From assembly GCF_020567525.1 (NCBI RefSeq), contig NZ_JAJCVI010000006.1, positions 1-64,000 of the forward strand: 64,000 nt of DNA, in the 5' to 3' direction. The position numbers and the translations under genes were made by a program. Positions 49,750 to 57,985 of this stretch are shown here, one piece after another; position 1 is the first letter of the stretch; each line of letters opens with the position of its first letter. The notes beneath the pieces were generated by a model. It did no database searches. It worked only from the letters and a program-made list of their open reading frames with translations, and had not been told where the DNA came from. This DNA comes from Halorubellus salinus. Lineage in GTDB: Archaea; Halobacteriota; Halobacteria; Halobacteriales; Natrialbaceae.

Positions 49750-49840
49750 ACGTCCGCGTTCGCCCGACACCCCCAAGAACCTTCGCTGCACGACGACCGC
49801 CCCAGCGGCCACGAGCCGACGCGGACAGCAATCCCTTGGT

Positions 49841-49880
49841 CGCCTCGGTCGCTCCTCAATCGCCTCGGTCGCTCCTCAAT
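49841..49880. repeat. 20-bp perfect direct repeat
   Basis: Bases 49841-49860 and 49861-49880 are identical. The first copy carries the stop of the HalOD1 gene, and a degenerate third copy follows in the coding part. Slippage here would change the protein's C-terminus. Confidence 0.8.
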
Positions 49881-50221
49881 CGCCCCTCAGTCGCCCGCTG
49901 GCCCGCTCGCGGGCGTGGTCTCGCCCGTCGCATCGGGAGTACGGTCGACACGGTCACGTCCCCGTCGTGCGTGACCGTGACCTCGTGGCCGACGTACGTG
50001 AACGTCACCGAGCCGTTCCCCGGACCGTCGACGACCCCGCCCAGGACGTCCGGGTCGATGGAGGAGGCGAGCGGCGGGAGCGACAGCGCGTCGCGCTCGG
50101 TCGCGTCTGCGACAGCGACAACGACAGCCTCCGTGATCTCCCCAGTCGAACGCTCCATCTCCCCGGTCGAAGACGCCATCTTCCCAGTCGAACACTCCAT
50201 GTCCCCAGTCGAACACTCCAT
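49856..50221 (-). CDS. HalOD1 output-domain protein with repeat-encoded N-terminus
   Basis: The 121-aa protein has four seven-residue repeats at its start (MECSTGD, MECSTGK, MASSTGE, MERSTGE), each beginning with Met. The HalOD1 domain follows (about 30-95: TEAVVVAVADATERDALSLPPLASSIDPDVLGGVV, then VTFTYVGHEVTVTHDGDVTVS). HalOD1 is the output domain found in Halobacteria attached to receiver domains, also seen alone, with role unknown. After the domain a short Arg-rich tail ends at a stop lying in a 20-bp direct repeat. A TATA-like GGATAAGTG at 50244-50252 sits 27 bp before the first ATG. Confidence 0.75.
   Translation of the reverse strand: MECSTGDMECSTGKMASSTGEMERSTGEITEAVVVAVADATERDALSLPPLASSIDPDVLGGVVDGPGNGSVTFTYVGHEVTVTHDGDVTVSTVLPMRRARPRPRAGQRATEGRLRSDRGD
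50138..50221 (-). repeat. Four 21-bp tandem repeats, each with an ATG, at the HalOD1 gene start
   Basis: Units lie at 50138-50158, 50159-50179, 50180-50200 and 50201-50221. The last two differ by one base. Each unit starts with ATG in the same frame on the minus strand, so loss or gain of units keeps a start codon in place. Confidence 0.85.
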
Positions 50222-50366
50222 GTCCACGTCTTGGAACGACCCCGGATAAGTGTCACGGCCAGAAGAGCCCAATACGGCACCGTAGGCAGCCCCTAACGCC
50301 CGATTTCTCGCGTATTGGGTAGTCCGAGAGTGGGGGTATGGGGGTACGTGAGTCGCGGTAGCTCCG

Positions 50367-51521
50367 TCAGTTGTCGAACGCTTCGCGGAGTTCCTCGTCG
50401 ACCTCCCACGTCCCGTCGCCCTTCCCGCGGAGGAGCTCGATGCTCGCACGGAACAGCGACACCTGCGTGTCGAACAACGAGTACAGCGGCGCGAGCGGCC
50501 CGAGCAGCTCTCTGGACCCGAGCGCGACGAACGCGCCGAGTGCAGCGAGCACCCCGACGCCCGCGAGCGGCTGTATCGCGACCGCTGCCGCGGCCGCGAC
50601 GAGGACGACGTCGAGCATCACGAGCCACGGCGACACCACCATGAACCACCAGTTGAACGGGAGCACGACCCGCCCGTAGTTCCCGTACCGCCCGAGGGCG
50701 TCGCGGTGCTGGGCGAGCAACCGGATGAGGCCCATGCCGCGGCGATCCTTCTGGGTGCGGCGCTTCCGGAACGCCGAATGACTCGCCTCCATGTACTGGA
50801 CCGCCGGGTCGAACACCACGCGATGATCGTCGCCCAATCTGCGGATACGCAACGCGAGTTCGGTGTCGTCGGCGAGCGAGTTCGGGTCGATGGGCGTGAT
50901 GGCGTCGTTCTCGAACGCCGAGAACGGCCCGTGGAAGATGAACGTCGAATCGAGGTGGCTCTCCAGCGTCTGGATGTACGACTGGACGCCCCGATACCCC
51001 GACTCCACGTCACTCCCACCGAGCACCTCGACGTTCGTGCCCGTCACGGCTGCGACCTCGGGGTCCGCGAGGTTCGCCGCCGCCTCCCGGAGCACGTCCT
51101 CGGGGAGCAGCGAATCGCAGTCCGTCTTCACGACCATCTCGTGCCTGGCAGCCGCGTACGCGTCGTTGAGTGCGGGCGCGAGCCCCCGGCGTTCGTCCTC
51201 CTCGATGAGGTTCAGGTCGGGATGCTCGCGGTCCGCGAAGTACTCGCGGATGATGTCGCGCGTCTCGTCGTCCGACGAATCGACCACCACGAGCTCGACC
51301 TTCTCCATCGGATAGTCGAGCGCCATGACGTCGTCGAGTTTCTTCTCGACGATCCCGGACTCGTTGTACGTCGGCAGCACGATACTCACGTTCGGTTCCG
51401 CCGACTCCTTCGCCGCCGGCGAGCCCGACGGTCGCTTGAGCGCGTAGAGCACGCCGAACGCGAGATACGGCGCGAACGTCACCGCGACGACCACCCCCGC
51501 AATCACGACCAACCAGTTCAT
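50367..51521 (-). CDS. GT2-family membrane glycosyltransferase
   Basis: The 384-aa protein has an N-terminal helix (about 2-25) and a GT-A catalytic domain: NVSIVLPTYNESGIVEKKLDDVM, VVDSSDDETRDII, VVKTDCDSLLPEDVL with the D-x-D-like metal site, and a C-terminal ARG-rich segment HSAFRKRRTQKDRRGMGLIRLL in the position of the Q-x-x-R-W motif. Two to three C-terminal helices (about 290-350) follow. It resembles processive polysaccharide synthases. Substrate is unknown. It is divergent from the aglJ-like gene, 188 bp apart. Confidence 0.88.
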   Translation of the reverse strand: MNWLVVIAGVVVAVTFAPYLAFGVLYALKRPSGSPAAKESAEPNVSIVLPTYNESGIVEKKLDDVMALDYPMEKVELVVVDSSDDETRDIIREYFADREHPDLNLIEEDERRGLAPALNDAYAAARHEMVVKTDCDSLLPEDVLREAAANLADPEVAAVTGTNVEVLGGSDVESGYRGVQSYIQTLESHLDSTFIFHGPFSAFENDAITPIDPNSLADDTELALRIRRLGDDHRVVFDPAVQYMEASHSAFRKRRTQKDRRGMGLIRLLAQHRDALGRYGNYGRVVLPFNWWFMVVSPWLVMLDVVLVAAAAAVAIQPLAGVGVLAALGAFVALGSRELLGPLAPLYSLFDTQVSLFRASIELLRGKGDGTWEVDEELREAFDN

Positions 51522-51584
51522 ATCCCCGCGTTCCCCGCCAGCACGCAAAACGATGACGGCATCTCGCCCACAGACCCCTTGGAC

Positions 51585-51671
51585 AGCTAACTATCGACCA
51601 CCAACGGTCGGAGAGCTACCTATCGACCGCCGATCGTCGGGGAGCTGCCTATCGACCCCCGAGCGAACGCG
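51585..51671. repeat. Three 29-bp tandem repeats upstream of the aglJ-like gene
   Basis: Units at 51585-51613, 51614-51642 and 51643-51671 share AGCT-x-x-CTATCGACC and then vary. They end right at a T-rich core promoter (GGGTTTTT, 51674-51681), about 30 bp before the ATG. They could bind a regulator of aglJ or of the divergent GT2 gene. Confidence 0.7.
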
Positions 51672-51709
51672 AGGGTTTTTCCCGCTGTGGCGAGCATCCC
51701 CGAGAGAGA

Positions 51710-52798
51710 ATGGGCGAGTACGACGACGTCTGCGTGCTGGTGCCGACGTACAACGAAGCCGAGACCATCGAGGAGGTCGTCACCGGAATGCAGGGCGAAG
51801 GCTTCGACGACGTCCTCGTCGTCGACGGGCACTCCACGGACGGCACGCGCGAACTCGCCAGCGACGCCGGCGCCACCGTCATCACGCAGACCGAAGGCGG
51901 TCGCGGCTCCGGGAAAGGCCAGGCCGTCCGCGACGGCGTCGCCTACACCACCAAACCCATCGTCCTCATGCTCGACGGCGACGGCACGTACCTCCCCGAG
52001 GACGCCCACCGGATGCTCGAACCGATCCTCGAAGGACGCGCCGACCACGTCGTCGGCGACCGGTTCGCGAACATGGAACGCGGCGCCATGCCGCGACTCA
52101 ACCAGTTCGGGAACAGCATGATCAATCACGGGTTCAACGCCATCCACGGCCAGCACCTCGGCGACATCCTCTCGGGGTACCGCGCGTTCACCCGCGCCTC
52201 GTTCTTCGAGATGAACCTCAGCGCCGACGGCTTCGGCATCGAGACCGAGATGGCCGTCGAAGCCCGCCGGAACGACCACCGCATCCAGGTCGTCGACATC
52301 ACGTACGTCTCGCGGCCCGACGCGAGCGAATCGAACCTCCGGCCGTTCAGGGACGGCGGCGTCATCCTCCTCACGCTCTACCTGCGCGCGAAGACCCACA
52401 ACCCCCTCTTCTACTTCGGGAGCGTCGGCGGCGTCCTCACGCTCGCCGGTACCTTGATCGGCGTCTTCGTCCTCTACGATTGGTTCGTCAACAGGGTCCC
52501 GCACGAGGTGCTCGCCCCCGCCGGCGGGTTCATCTTCATCCTCGGCGCCCAGTTCCTCATCTTCGGCGTCCTCGCCGACCTCCTCGTCTCCCTCCACGAG
52601 GAACAACGCCAGCGCCTCGAACGCATCGCTCGCGAAGAGATCGGGACGACCGACGGCGACGCGAAGACGCCCGTCCAGACGACGTTCGACGACCACGGCC
52701 CGCACGCCCGCGACGTCGACGCCACCGAGAGCGCAGACGACGACGCACGGAGTAGCGACCACGACCCGAACGCCACGGCGGACGCGGTCGACAACTAG
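51710..52798 (+). CDS. aglJ: Dolichol-phosphate glycosyltransferase AglJ-like
   Basis: The 362-aa protein has a GT2 domain: DVCVLVPTYNEAETIEEVVTGM, VVDGHSTDGTRELA, LMLDGDGTYLPEDA with the D-x-D site, and a DILSGYRAFTR motif with GFGIETEM. Two C-terminal transmembrane helices (about 235-280: FYFGSVGGVLTLAGTLIGVFV and GGFIFILGAQFLIFGVLADL) come before an acidic tail of about 60 residues. AglJ adds the first hexose to dolichol phosphate in haloarchaeal S-layer N-glycosylation. The GT domain followed by two membrane helices fits. The assignment is by family resemblance. Confidence 0.82.
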   Translation: MGEYDDVCVLVPTYNEAETIEEVVTGMQGEGFDDVLVVDGHSTDGTRELASDAGATVITQTEGGRGSGKGQAVRDGVAYTTKPIVLMLDGDGTYLPEDAHRMLEPILEGRADHVVGDRFANMERGAMPRLNQFGNSMINHGFNAIHGQHLGDILSGYRAFTRASFFEMNLSADGFGIETEMAVEARRNDHRIQVVDITYVSRPDASESNLRPFRDGGVILLTLYLRAKTHNPLFYFGSVGGVLTLAGTLIGVFVLYDWFVNRVPHEVLAPAGGFIFILGAQFLIFGVLADLLVSLHEEQRQRLERIAREEIGTTDGDAKTPVQTTFDDHGPHARDVDATESADDDARSSDHDPNATADAVDN

Positions 52799-52857
52799 AC
52801 GACCGTCAGAGAAAGACCGCTGACGCTTCGGAACGAGAGCACGCGCGGCACGTCGTT

Positions 52858-53184
52858 TCAGAACGGAAGCACGCGCCGCACGCGCTCCAGGACCGACGCC
52901 CCCTGCTGGCGGCGCCGCTCGAACGCAGGATGCAGCGCGTTCAACAACTCCTGCTCGTCCGCGAACTGCTCGTGCTCGAGTTCCGCGAGCACCTCGCCCA
53001 GCTCGACCGAATGCCCGCGCGTATCGTACGGCACCTCGACGTGCCCGACCGACTCCCGGAGCGCGGACCTCGACACCGGATACGACACGTCGAACGACTC
53101 CAGGCGATCGTCGACGGCAGCGATACCGAACGCCACAGTCGCCGGTTCATCATCATCGTCGTCAGCAGGCGGCCGCATCCCCAT
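52858..53184 (-). CDS. DUF5789-like protein
   Basis: The 108-aa protein begins MGMRPPADDDDDEPATVAFGIAAVDDRLESFDVSYPVSRSALRESVGHVEVPYDTRGHSVELGEVLAELEHEQFADEQELLNAL. It ends with an Arg-rich helix. The 'YPVSR-x-x-L-x-x-x-x-G-x-x-E-V-x-Y' pattern and the following V-E-L-x-E-V-L segment match a small helical haloarchaeal family known as DUF5789. Another start two codons later is possible. Role is unknown. Confidence 0.7.
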   Translation of the reverse strand: MGMRPPADDDDDEPATVAFGIAAVDDRLESFDVSYPVSRSALRESVGHVEVPYDTRGHSVELGEVLAELEHEQFADEQELLNALHPAFERRRQQGASVLERVRRVLPF

Positions 53185-53279
53185 ACCACCCCCTACCCAC
53201 CGAACCGCAAAGAAACTGTTCCGACCGCCGACCGCCATCGGACGCAAACCCCTTCACGCTCCACCCCCACACCACCACC

Positions 53280-53489
53280 ATGACCGACTACACCACCGTC
53301 TCCATCCCGAAAGACCTCGCCGACCGCGTCGAGACCACCATCGAAGGCACCAGTTTCTCCAGCACCAGCGACCTCGTCCGCTTCCTCCTCCGCAGCATCG
53401 TCATCCAACACGAGAAATCCGACGGCCTCACCGAAGCCGAATTCGAGGAGATCGCCGAACAACTTCAGGACCTCGGGTACCTCGAGTGA
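53280..53489 (+). CDS. Ribbon-helix-helix (CopG-like) DNA-binding protein
   Basis: The 69-aa protein begins MTDYTTVSIPKDLADRVETTIEGTSFSSTSDLVRFLLRSIVI. The first strand (YTTVSIP) followed by two helices is the ribbon-helix-helix fold, and a Glu-rich C-terminal helix follows. These dimers bind DNA as small repressors, often of the gene next door. It sits between the DUF5789-like gene and the Lut operon, with no toxin partner visible. Confidence 0.85.
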   Translation: MTDYTTVSIPKDLADRVETTIEGTSFSSTSDLVRFLLRSIVIQHEKSDGLTEAEFEEIAEQLQDLGYLE

Positions 53490-53519
53490 CGAACCGGGGC
53501 GGCGTCCGGGGAGTTCGCG

Positions 53520-55706
53520 TCAGGGTGCGATGAGTTCGATAGGGTGCGGTGCGCGCGCGTCGAGGAGCGATTCGAGCTGGTCGGCGCAGGAGGTGCCGCT
53601 GGCGACGACCCGGTCGGCGGTCGCGAAGTCGTCGGCGAGCGGGGCGCCGACGTCGACGCTGAGGTCGTAGTACTGTTCCTTGTACCCGAAGCTCCCGGCC
53701 ATCCCGCAGCATTCGACGTCGGACGTGCGGACGGTGGCGCCGCAGGTTTCGAGGACGGCGACGGTGTGCGCTTCGAGGTCGAGGGTGCGTTGCTGGCAGT
53801 GACTGTGGTACGCGACGTCGCCGTCGAGCGCGGCGAGCGAGCCGGGGTCGGCGTCGTTCGAGAGGCGGCCGTAGACGTACTCGCAGATCTCGTAGCTCGA
53901 GTCCGCAAGGCGCTCGTGAGCGTCCGCGGGGAGGAGGCGTTCGTAGTCGCTCGCGAACATCGCGAGGTCGGAGGGTTCGACGACGACGACGTCCCGGCCG
54001 GCGTCGAGGTGCGGGGCGAGCGCGTCGTGGACGTGTTCGGCGTTCGAGCGCGCGGTCGCGATCATCCCTTGCGAGAGCGGGGCGCGCCCAGAGCCCGGGA
54101 CGGCCGGGACGCGGACGTGGACGTCGAGCGCTTCGAGCGCGCGGACGGCCGCCTTCCCGCGCTCCGGGGAGACGTAGTTCGTGTACGTGTCCGGGTAGAC
54201 GACCGCCGACCGCGCGGCTCCGGGTTCGGGGACGCGTGCGCCGCCGCGGTCGTCGAACCAGTCGACGAACGACTCGCGGGCGAACTGCGGGAGGTCGCGG
54301 CGTCGGTCGACGCCGAGCACGCGCTCCATCGCGGCTCTCGCGGGCGCGCTCGCGGCGAGCCAGTTCGAGACGGGGGCGAGCGCGCTGCCGACGCGAGCGA
54401 CGGTGTGGACGTTCCCGAAGAAGCGCTTCTGGAGGTCCAGTCCCGCGGGTTCCTCGTCCGGGACGAGTCCGTCGACGAGCGCGTCGAACCGCCCGGGGTC
54501 GTCGCCGCGGTTGATTCGGTCGCGGACGACCGTGTTGATCCACGGGATGTCGATCTTCACCGGGCACGCGTTCACGCACCGCGTGCAGCCCGTGCAGAGG
54601 TCGTTGAACTCGCCGGCGGCGTCCTGGCCGTGAACGCCGGCCTCCCAGCCGGTGGCGATGCCGCCCGTGTACGTCTCGCCGCCGAAGGCGTGCCCGCCGA
54701 CCTGCTGGAAGTTCGCGCACGAGTTCGAGCACGCACCGCACCGCACGCAGTAGAGGGTCTCGCGGAGGTCGTCGTCCTCGCGCATCGCCATCCGGCCGTT
54801 GTCGACGAGCACGAGGTGGAACGCGCGGTCGTCCGCGGGCCTGAACTCGTCGCCGTCGAAGTCCGGGATGGGGGTGTCGACGGGCGGGGAGAGCACGGAG
54901 ACGTACTGACTGATCGCCTGACCGGTCGCGGCCTTCGAGAGGAGCGCTACGAACGGCTCGAGATCGCTGACGCTGGGGATCAGTTTCTCGACGCCGGCGA
55001 CGGCGACGTGCACGGGCGGCGTCGCGGCGCACTTGCGCGCGTTCCCCTCGTTCGTGACGAGCGCCATCGTCCCCGAGTCGGCGGCGACGAAGTTCGCGCC
55101 CGTCATCCCGACGTCGGCCTCCCGGATGCGGTCCCCGAGGTAGTCCCGGACGAACGCCGTCATCTCGTCGGCCGACTCGAAGGGCTCGTCGGGGTCGAAG
55201 TGGTCGTTCAGGAGCGCTGCGATGTCCTCGCGCGAGCGATGCATCGCTGGGCCGACGAGGTGACTCGGGGACTCGTCGGCGAGCTGCACGACGAACTCGC
55301 CGAGGTCCGTCTCGTAGGGGTCCACGCCCGCCTCGACGAGCGCGTCGTTGACCTCGAGTTCCTCGGTGGTCATCGACTTCGACTTCACGAGCGTCTCCGC
55401 GTCCACGTCCTCGCACACGGACTGGACGTAGCGGTTCGCGTCCGCAGCGTCCTCGGCGAGGTAGACGTGCCCGCCGCGTGCCTCGACCGCTTCCCGGACG
55501 GTGTCGACGAGCTCGGGGATGCGCTCGATGGCGTCCTCCTTGATGCGCCGGGCGTCGCTCCGGAGTGCCTCGTACTCGGCGAACGCCTCGGTCGCCTCGA
55601 CGCGACCCGCGTTCAGGTCGCGGGCCTGCGCCTCGATGTTCGGCCCCTCCGTGTCGAGGAGCGCGCGGATCTTCGCGGCCGTCTCGCGTCTGGACTCGGA
55701 ACTCAT
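53520..55706 (-). CDS. Fused LutB-LutA lactate-utilisation iron-sulfur protein
   Basis: The 728-aa protein joins the LutB (LUD domain plus iron-sulfur) and LutA modules. An N-terminal LUD domain (about 60-290) is followed by two 4Fe-4S clusters, CVRCGACSNSC (about 318-328) and CTGCTRCVNACP (about 370-381). The C-terminal CCG region (about 510-715) carries HSHCQQRTL and a CCGMAGSFGYKEQYY motif. The first CCG-like segment reads VPGSGRAPLSQGM, without the cysteine pair. LutABC oxidises L-lactate to pyruvate. Its ATG overlaps lutC by four bases. Confidence 0.9.
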   Translation of the reverse strand: MSSESRRETAAKIRALLDTEGPNIEAQARDLNAGRVEATEAFAEYEALRSDARRIKEDAIERIPELVDTVREAVEARGGHVYLAEDAADANRYVQSVCEDVDAETLVKSKSMTTEELEVNDALVEAGVDPYETDLGEFVVQLADESPSHLVGPAMHRSREDIAALLNDHFDPDEPFESADEMTAFVRDYLGDRIREADVGMTGANFVAADSGTMALVTNEGNARKCAATPPVHVAVAGVEKLIPSVSDLEPFVALLSKAATGQAISQYVSVLSPPVDTPIPDFDGDEFRPADDRAFHLVLVDNGRMAMREDDDLRETLYCVRCGACSNSCANFQQVGGHAFGGETYTGGIATGWEAGVHGQDAAGEFNDLCTGCTRCVNACPVKIDIPWINTVVRDRINRGDDPGRFDALVDGLVPDEEPAGLDLQKRFFGNVHTVARVGSALAPVSNWLAASAPARAAMERVLGVDRRRDLPQFARESFVDWFDDRGGARVPEPGAARSAVVYPDTYTNYVSPERGKAAVRALEALDVHVRVPAVPGSGRAPLSQGMIATARSNAEHVHDALAPHLDAGRDVVVVEPSDLAMFASDYERLLPADAHERLADSSYEICEYVYGRLSNDADPGSLAALDGDVAYHSHCQQRTLDLEAHTVAVLETCGATVRTSDVECCGMAGSFGYKEQYYDLSVDVGAPLADDFATADRVVASGTSCADQLESLLDARAPHPIELIAP

Positions 55707-56248
55707 GCGTTGGTGGTGTCGTCGCCGCTGGTTGCCTCGCGGTCGTCGACGAGGACGACGTGGACGTTCGTGGGACCGTGGACGCCCTCGACGAGCGCGC
55801 CCATGTCCGCGGTCGCGCTCACGCCGGTCGCGAACACGTACGAGTCGCGGCCGGCGTCGACCTCGGATTGGAGCCAGTCCGTGGCGGCGTCGAGGTCCGG
55901 GACGACGTCGCTCGCCGCGAGGACGGCGACGTGTCGTTCCGGGTAGAGCGCGACGAGTTCGTCGCCGTGCTCGCCCGAGGGCACGAGGAGCGACCCGAGT
56001 GCGGCGACCCCGAGGCGGGCGGGCGTCACGCCCGTCGTCGCGGCGTGCAGGTCCGACGGCGAGAACTCGGTGTCGACGCTCGCGGGCAGCGACGCGTCGA
56101 CGTGCACGGGCACGCCAACGGTCGGTTCCTCGACGGCGCGCTCGATAGCGGCGGTCGCCTCACCCAGCGCGACGGTCTCGTGGGTCACGCCGGCCGCCTC
56201 GAGCGACGCTCGGAACGCGTCCACGTGGTCGATAGCTGGGTCGGTCAT
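55703..56248 (-). CDS. lutC: LutC-like LUD protein
   Basis: The 181-aa protein begins MTDPAIDHVDAFRASLEAAGV and carries a complete LUD domain: AAIERAVEEPTVGVPVHVDASLP, GVTPARLGVAALGSLLVPSG, and DSYVFATGVSATADMGALVEGVHGPTNVHVVLVDD. It is the C subunit of the LutABC L-lactate oxidase. It overlaps the fused LutAB gene by four bases. The ATG at 56248 begins at the usual domain edge, about 14 codons inside the frame. Confidence 0.9.
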   Translation of the reverse strand: MTDPAIDHVDAFRASLEAAGVTHETVALGEATAAIERAVEEPTVGVPVHVDASLPASVDTEFSPSDLHAATTGVTPARLGVAALGSLLVPSGEHGDELVALYPERHVAVLAASDVVPDLDAATDWLQSEVDAGRDSYVFATGVSATADMGALVEGVHGPTNVHVVLVDDREATSGDDTTNA

Positions 56249-56392
56249 GCGAGTCGTTCGCCGTCGTCGCTCGGTCCCACTGGCGTACACATGCGGCGGA
56301 ATCTCTAGGGGCTACTGCAGTGAGGACGTTGTATCTTCGGGTGCGGCGACCACATGCTCGCTTCTTTACGTGTGCCGGCTGTTGTCGCAGCT

Positions 56393-57142
56393 ATGAGCGA
56401 GAGCCTCCTTCGTCGGTTCGGGAACGCGGTCGAGCGACTGGTCGGCAACCAGACCTATCTCCGCGTCCAGCGAGTCGTCGTGGTCGCGACCGTCGTCCTC
56501 CTCGCAGCGAACGCCATCGTCCAGCTCGAGGTCGTCGCGCTCGACGCGGGCCTCGCGGACGCGCTCTGGGACGCCGGGATGCTCGCCGTGGCGCTGTTCG
56601 TCCTCACGGGCGTCCTCCAGGTCGTCGCGCTCGGCCGGAGCTTCGACCGGGGGCGCGCGCAGGTACAGCAGGCCGCCGACGAACTCGAGACCACGGCCGC
56701 GGACGTCGAGCAGACCGCCGACGAACTCGAGGAGACCGCGGAGACCGTCGAATCGGCCGCCGAGGAGGTCGAGCAGGTCGGTTCGAAGGTCGGGACGGCC
56801 GCCGAGAGCATCGACGAGGCGGCATCGGCGGCCGACGTCGACCCGCCGGTCGACCCCGAGGAGGTCAAGTCCGTCGCCGACGAGGTCGACGAGACGACCG
56901 ACCGCGTCCGCGAGCAGTCCTCGGAGGTCAAGGAGCGCTCGAAGGACATCAAGGACAAGACCGACGCCGCGAAGGAAGCCGCGAAAGGCGCGAAAGCGGC
57001 CACCGAGGGCGAGTACGACTTCACCAAGACCGACTCCGAAGGCCCCGAACGCAGGCGAGCCGAGGACGACCCTTCCGAGGACGAAGCCGACGACAGCGAG
57101 GGAGAGAACGAAGCGGGCGAGCGCGAACCCGACGACGAGTAA
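56393..57142 (+). CDS. Two-helix membrane protein with a long coiled coil
   Basis: The 249-aa protein has two transmembrane helices (about 25-50 and 60-80). A heptad-rich coiled coil follows from about 87 to 190, with Ala/Glu/Val repeats such as QQAADELETTAADVEQTADELEETAETVESAAEEV. The C-terminus is acidic and charged. It resembles methyl-accepting-chemotaxis coiled coils without their hairpin motif. It lies on the opposite strand between the Lut pair and the ABC genes, and a TATA-like TTCTTTACG at 56362-56370 stands 27 bp ahead. Confidence 0.75.
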   Translation: MSESLLRRFGNAVERLVGNQTYLRVQRVVVVATVVLLAANAIVQLEVVALDAGLADALWDAGMLAVALFVLTGVLQVVALGRSFDRGRAQVQQAADELETTAADVEQTADELEETAETVESAAEEVEQVGSKVGTAAESIDEAASAADVDPPVDPEEVKSVADEVDETTDRVREQSSEVKERSKDIKDKTDAAKEAAKGAKAATEGEYDFTKTDSEGPERRRAEDDPSEDEADDSEGENEAGEREPDDE

Positions 57143-57163
57143 GCGAGCGCGAACCCGTCGCGC

Positions 57164-57985
57164 TCAGACGCCGAGGTAGGTCTGTCTGAACTCGTCGTCC
57201 TCGCGGAGACGGTCGCTCGTGACGGTGTCGACGATGCGGCCCTCGTCGAGGACGTAGTGGCGGTCGGCGATGGCGAGCGCGGCGGCGACGTTCTGTTCGA
57301 CGAAGAACACCGTGATGCCCTGTTCTGCGTTGATGTCCGCGATGATGTCCTCGATGCGTCGGACGATGTACGGCGCGAGCCCCTCGAACGGCTCGTCGAG
57401 CAGCATCAGGTCGGGGTTCGCGGCGAGGGCGCGCGCGATGGCGAGCATCTGCTGTTCGCCGCCGCTCATGTTGCGCGCGTGCTTCTGTCGCATGTCGTCG
57501 AGTTCCGGGAAGAGCGCGAGGACGTCGTCGAGCGCCATCGGGTCCGTCGCGTGGTTGATGGCGAGCCGGACGTTCTCCACGACGGAGAGCCGCGGGAAGC
57601 ACCGGCGTTTCTCGGGGACGAGTGCGATGCCGGCGTTCGCGCGCTTGTAGGGCTGCCAATCGCGGATCGACGTGCCCCGGTAGCGGACGTCGCCGTCGAG
57701 GACGGTGGGTTCGTCCGCGCCCATGAGCGCGCGCAGGGTCGTGGACTTCCCGGCGCCGTTGCGGCCGAGGAGACTCACGAGTTCGCCCTCGCGGACGTCG
57801 ACGTCGACGTCGAAGAGGACCTGCCCGGTCTCGTAGCCGGCGTCGAGGCCGTCGACCTGCAGGACCGTCGACGGCGGCGTCTCCTGGGCCTCGGATTCGA
57901 CCTGGCTCCGCTCGGCGCGCCCGTCGGCGTCGGTACTCGTGGTCGATTCGTCCGCGGGTGCGTCGGTGGTGTCGTCGGTGCTCAC
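57164..57985 (-). CDS. livF: ABC transporter ATP-binding protein, HAAT family (LivF-like)
   Basis: The 273-aa ATPase carries Walker A GRNGAGKST (about 73-81), the signature SGGEQQMLAIARAL (about 174-187), and Walker B LMLLDEPFEGLAP. It pairs with the LivG-like ATPase just upstream, whose stop overlaps its ATG by four bases. It energises a solute importer for amino acids or related organic acids. The acidic N-terminal extension (about 1-45) is halophile-specific. The substrate is discussed in the hydroxy-acid cluster finding. Confidence 0.92.
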   Translation of the reverse strand: MSTDDTTDAPADESTTSTDADGRAERSQVESEAQETPPSTVLQVDGLDAGYETGQVLFDVDVDVREGELVSLLGRNGAGKSTTLRALMGADEPTVLDGDVRYRGTSIRDWQPYKRANAGIALVPEKRRCFPRLSVVENVRLAINHATDPMALDDVLALFPELDDMRQKHARNMSGGEQQMLAIARALAANPDLMLLDEPFEGLAPYIVRRIEDIIADINAEQGITVFFVEQNVAAALAIADRHYVLDEGRIVDTVTSDRLREDDEFRQTYLGV

